Below, piece after piece: positions 7,892 to 9,220 of a DNA stretch of 9,220 nt. The DNA comes from Comamonadaceae bacterium (lineage in GTDB: Bacteria; Pseudomonadota; Gammaproteobacteria; Burkholderiales; Burkholderiaceae_C). The number at the start of each line of letters is the position of its first letter. Within the stretch, counting starts at the first letter, position 1. A program made the translations under genes and the position numbers. The stretch spans positions 1 to 9,220 of the forward strand of contig CANCCF010000160.1 of assembly GCA_947374485.1 (NCBI GenBank), written 5' to 3'. Under the pieces are notes generated by a model. It was not told the DNA's origin, ran no database searches, and saw only the letters and a list, made by a program, of their open reading frames with translations.

Positions 7892-9220
7892 CTAAATGAT
7901 CTTGGAGAACCGGGCCCGGCTACGGTCGCTTTGCAAATTGCGGTCAAACACCATGGCCACTGCACGCACAAAGAACCAGCCTTTGTCGGTGACCTGGATG
8001 GCGCTGTCATCCAACGTTACCAGACCTTGCTCGACCAGTGCTTCCAGTGCCTCCAGCTCCTTGGCAAAGTAGCCGCGGAATTCAATCAGATAAGCGAGGT
8101 CGATGGACTCGAACTGCACATGGCCCTGGCACATCAACGCCATGATCACCGCGCGGCGCACCAGATCGTCCCGGGAGAGCGCCAGGCCGCGCACCACCGG
8201 GAAGCTCCCATGGTCCAGCGCGTCGTAATACTCCTCCAGCGTCTTGGCGTTCTGGCTGTAGGTGGCGCCAATGCGGCCAATACTGGAGACGCCCAGCGCA
8301 ATCAGGTCGCAATCGGGCTGCGTGCTGTAGCCCTGGAAGTTGCGGTGCAAGCGGCCCTGGCGCTTGGCCACAGCCAGCGCGTCATCCGGCAAGGCAAAGT
8401 GGTCCATACCCACATACACGTAACCCGCCCCCATGAAGGCCGCCAGCGAATGTGACAGCATGGAAATCTTGGCACCCCCGGACGGCAGCTCTATGGTGTT
8501 GATGCGCCGTTGCGGTTTGAAGCGCTCGGGCAAATGGGCGTAGGCATACAGCGCAATGCGGTCCGGCCTGAGCTCCACCACCTGGGCCAGTGTGCGGTCA
8601 AATGACTCGGGGCTTTGCATGGGCAAGCCATAAATCAGGTCGATGTTGATGGACTCGAACCCGCGCGCGCGGGCGGCCGCTACCAGCGAGAAAACCTGCT
8701 CGGCCGGTTGCACGCGGTGAACCGCTTTTTGCACCGCCAGATCAAAATCCTGCACGCCGAAGCTCAGCCGGTTGAAGCCCAACTCGGCCAGTGTGTCCAG
8801 GCGCTTTTCATCGATGGTGCGCGGGTCGATCTCGATGGAGTATTCACCACCGGGGGCGAACTGGAAATTGCGCTTGAGCATGGCCATCAGGCTGCGCAGT
8901 TCGTCGTCACTCAAAAACGTGGGGCTGCCGCCACCAAAGTGCAGTTGGCTCACCGACTGGCCAGTGCCAATCAGGGCCGTGTGCAACTCCACCTCACGCG
9001 TGAGGTAGCGCAGGTACTCAGCCGCCTTCTCGTGGTGCTTGGTGATGATCTTGTTGCAAGCGCAGTAGTAGCACAGCGATTCGCAAAACGGAATATGGAT
9101 ATAGAGCGACAGCGGCAAGGCCAATGCTGCGGCACCGCTACGGCGCAGCGTCAGCGCCTGGGCATAGTCGTCGGCTCCAAAAGCCTCGACAAACCGGTCT
9201 GCCGTCGGATAAGAGGTGTA
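7892..9220 (-). CDS. hemN: Oxygen-independent coproporphyrinogen III oxidase HemN, N-terminus cut by window edge
   Basis: This radical SAM enzyme converts coproporphyrinogen III to protoporphyrinogen IX without oxygen, sustaining haem synthesis in anaerobic or microaerobic growth. The reading frame runs off the right edge and gives 442 residues. It already begins with YTSYPTADRF, matching the RYTSYPTA region about 22 residues into E. coli HemN, so only some 20 N-terminal residues are missing. A TTG at 9124 could be mistaken for the start but lies inside the conserved part. Motifs in order are IHIPFC followed by the iron-sulfur motif CESLCYYCAC (CX3CX2CXC, coordinates 9056-9085), LHFGGGSPTFL, SIEIDPRTID, RLSFGVQDFD, NIDLIYGLPMQSPESF, VGMDHFALPDDALAVA, LHRNFQGYST and the C-terminal winged-helix end FSKII. 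The full trip-wire and SAM-binding parts mark it as true HemN rather than the HemW-type paralogue. It precedes the HCxxMCG membrane-protein gene by 9 bp. Its promoter, where FNR control would be expected, is outside the window. Confidence 0.96.
   Translation of the reverse strand, partial: YTSYPTADRFVEAFGADDYAQALTLRRSGAAALALPLSLYIHIPFCESLCYYCACNKIITKHHEKAAEYLRYLTREVELHTALIGTGQSVSQLHFGGGSPTFLSDDELRSLMAMLKRNFQFAPGGEYSIEIDPRTIDEKRLDTLAELGFNRLSFGVQDFDLAVQKAVHRVQPAEQVFSLVAAARARGFESINIDLIYGLPMQSPESFDRTLAQVVELRPDRIALYAYAHLPERFKPQRRINTIELPSGGAKISMLSHSLAAFMGAGYVYVGMDHFALPDDALAVAKRQGRLHRNFQGYSTQPDCDLIALGVSSIGRIGATYSQNAKTLEEYYDALDHGSFPVVRGLALSRDDLVRRAVIMALMCQGHVQFESIDLAYLIEFRGYFAKELEALEALVEQGLVTLDDSAIQVTDKGWFFVRAVAMVFDRNLQSDRSRARFSKII

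Noticed and set aside
7187..8455. Long plus-strand open frame of 422 residues opposite hemN and the membrane-protein gene
   Set aside because: It is antisense to two well-conserved genes. It is rich in Gln, His, Ala and Arg, as expected from the reverse of GC-rich coding sequence, and shows no domain pattern. The same applies to the plus-strand frames at 629-1414, 1362-2174, 3767-4822 and 6615-7724.

Overview
The window looks like chromosomal DNA from a beta-proteobacterium, most likely a Comamonadaceae/Rhodoferax-type member of the Burkholderiales. The reasons are a GC content of roughly 60%, the protein sequences of the housekeeping genes, and the pairing of a methylmalonyl-CoA mutase operon with a divergent FCD-type GntR regulator. 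This placement is from recall of families, not from a search.

Left part (1-5428): a minus-strand operon for propionyl-CoA/methylmalonyl-CoA metabolism. In transcription order it runs full-length methylmalonyl-CoA mutase (3110-5281), a small ribbon-helix-helix antitoxin and PIN-domain toxin pair (3061 down to 2371), the MeaB/ArgK-type mutase chaperone GTPase (1317-2363), and the propionyl-CoA carboxylase beta subunit (from 1279, running off the left edge). Propionyl-CoA is carboxylated by PccB with a biotinylated alpha subunit not in view. The resulting methylmalonyl-CoA is rearranged to succinyl-CoA by the B12-dependent mutase, and MeaB guards and reloads the mutase cofactor. The epimerase and the alpha subunit are not in the window.

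The toxin-antitoxin pair is the odd element. It sits between the mutase and its dedicated chaperone, carries its own perfect 14-bp inverted repeat touching the mutase stop codon, and its toxin gene stops only 7 bp before the meaB start.

Middle (5282-6100): a 147-bp divergent control region with overlapping back-to-back promoter candidates, then a plus-strand GntR/FCD regulator that is the obvious candidate to control the operon.

Right part (6126-9220): three minus-strand genes. In transcription order they are hemN (oxygen-independent coproporphyrinogen III oxidase, 5' end cut by the window edge), a six-helix TauE/SafE- or DsbD_2-like membrane protein with an HCxxMCG motif, and dusA (tRNA-dihydrouridine synthase). 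The hemN plus membrane-protein pair resembles the microaerobic respiration/cbb3-oxidase assembly neighbourhood of other Proteobacteria. No RNA genes, insertion sequences, CRISPR arrays or long repeats were seen, and no gene-free stretch exceeds 150 bp. I found no clearly new system; the best lead is the integration of the toxin-antitoxin pair into the propionate operon.
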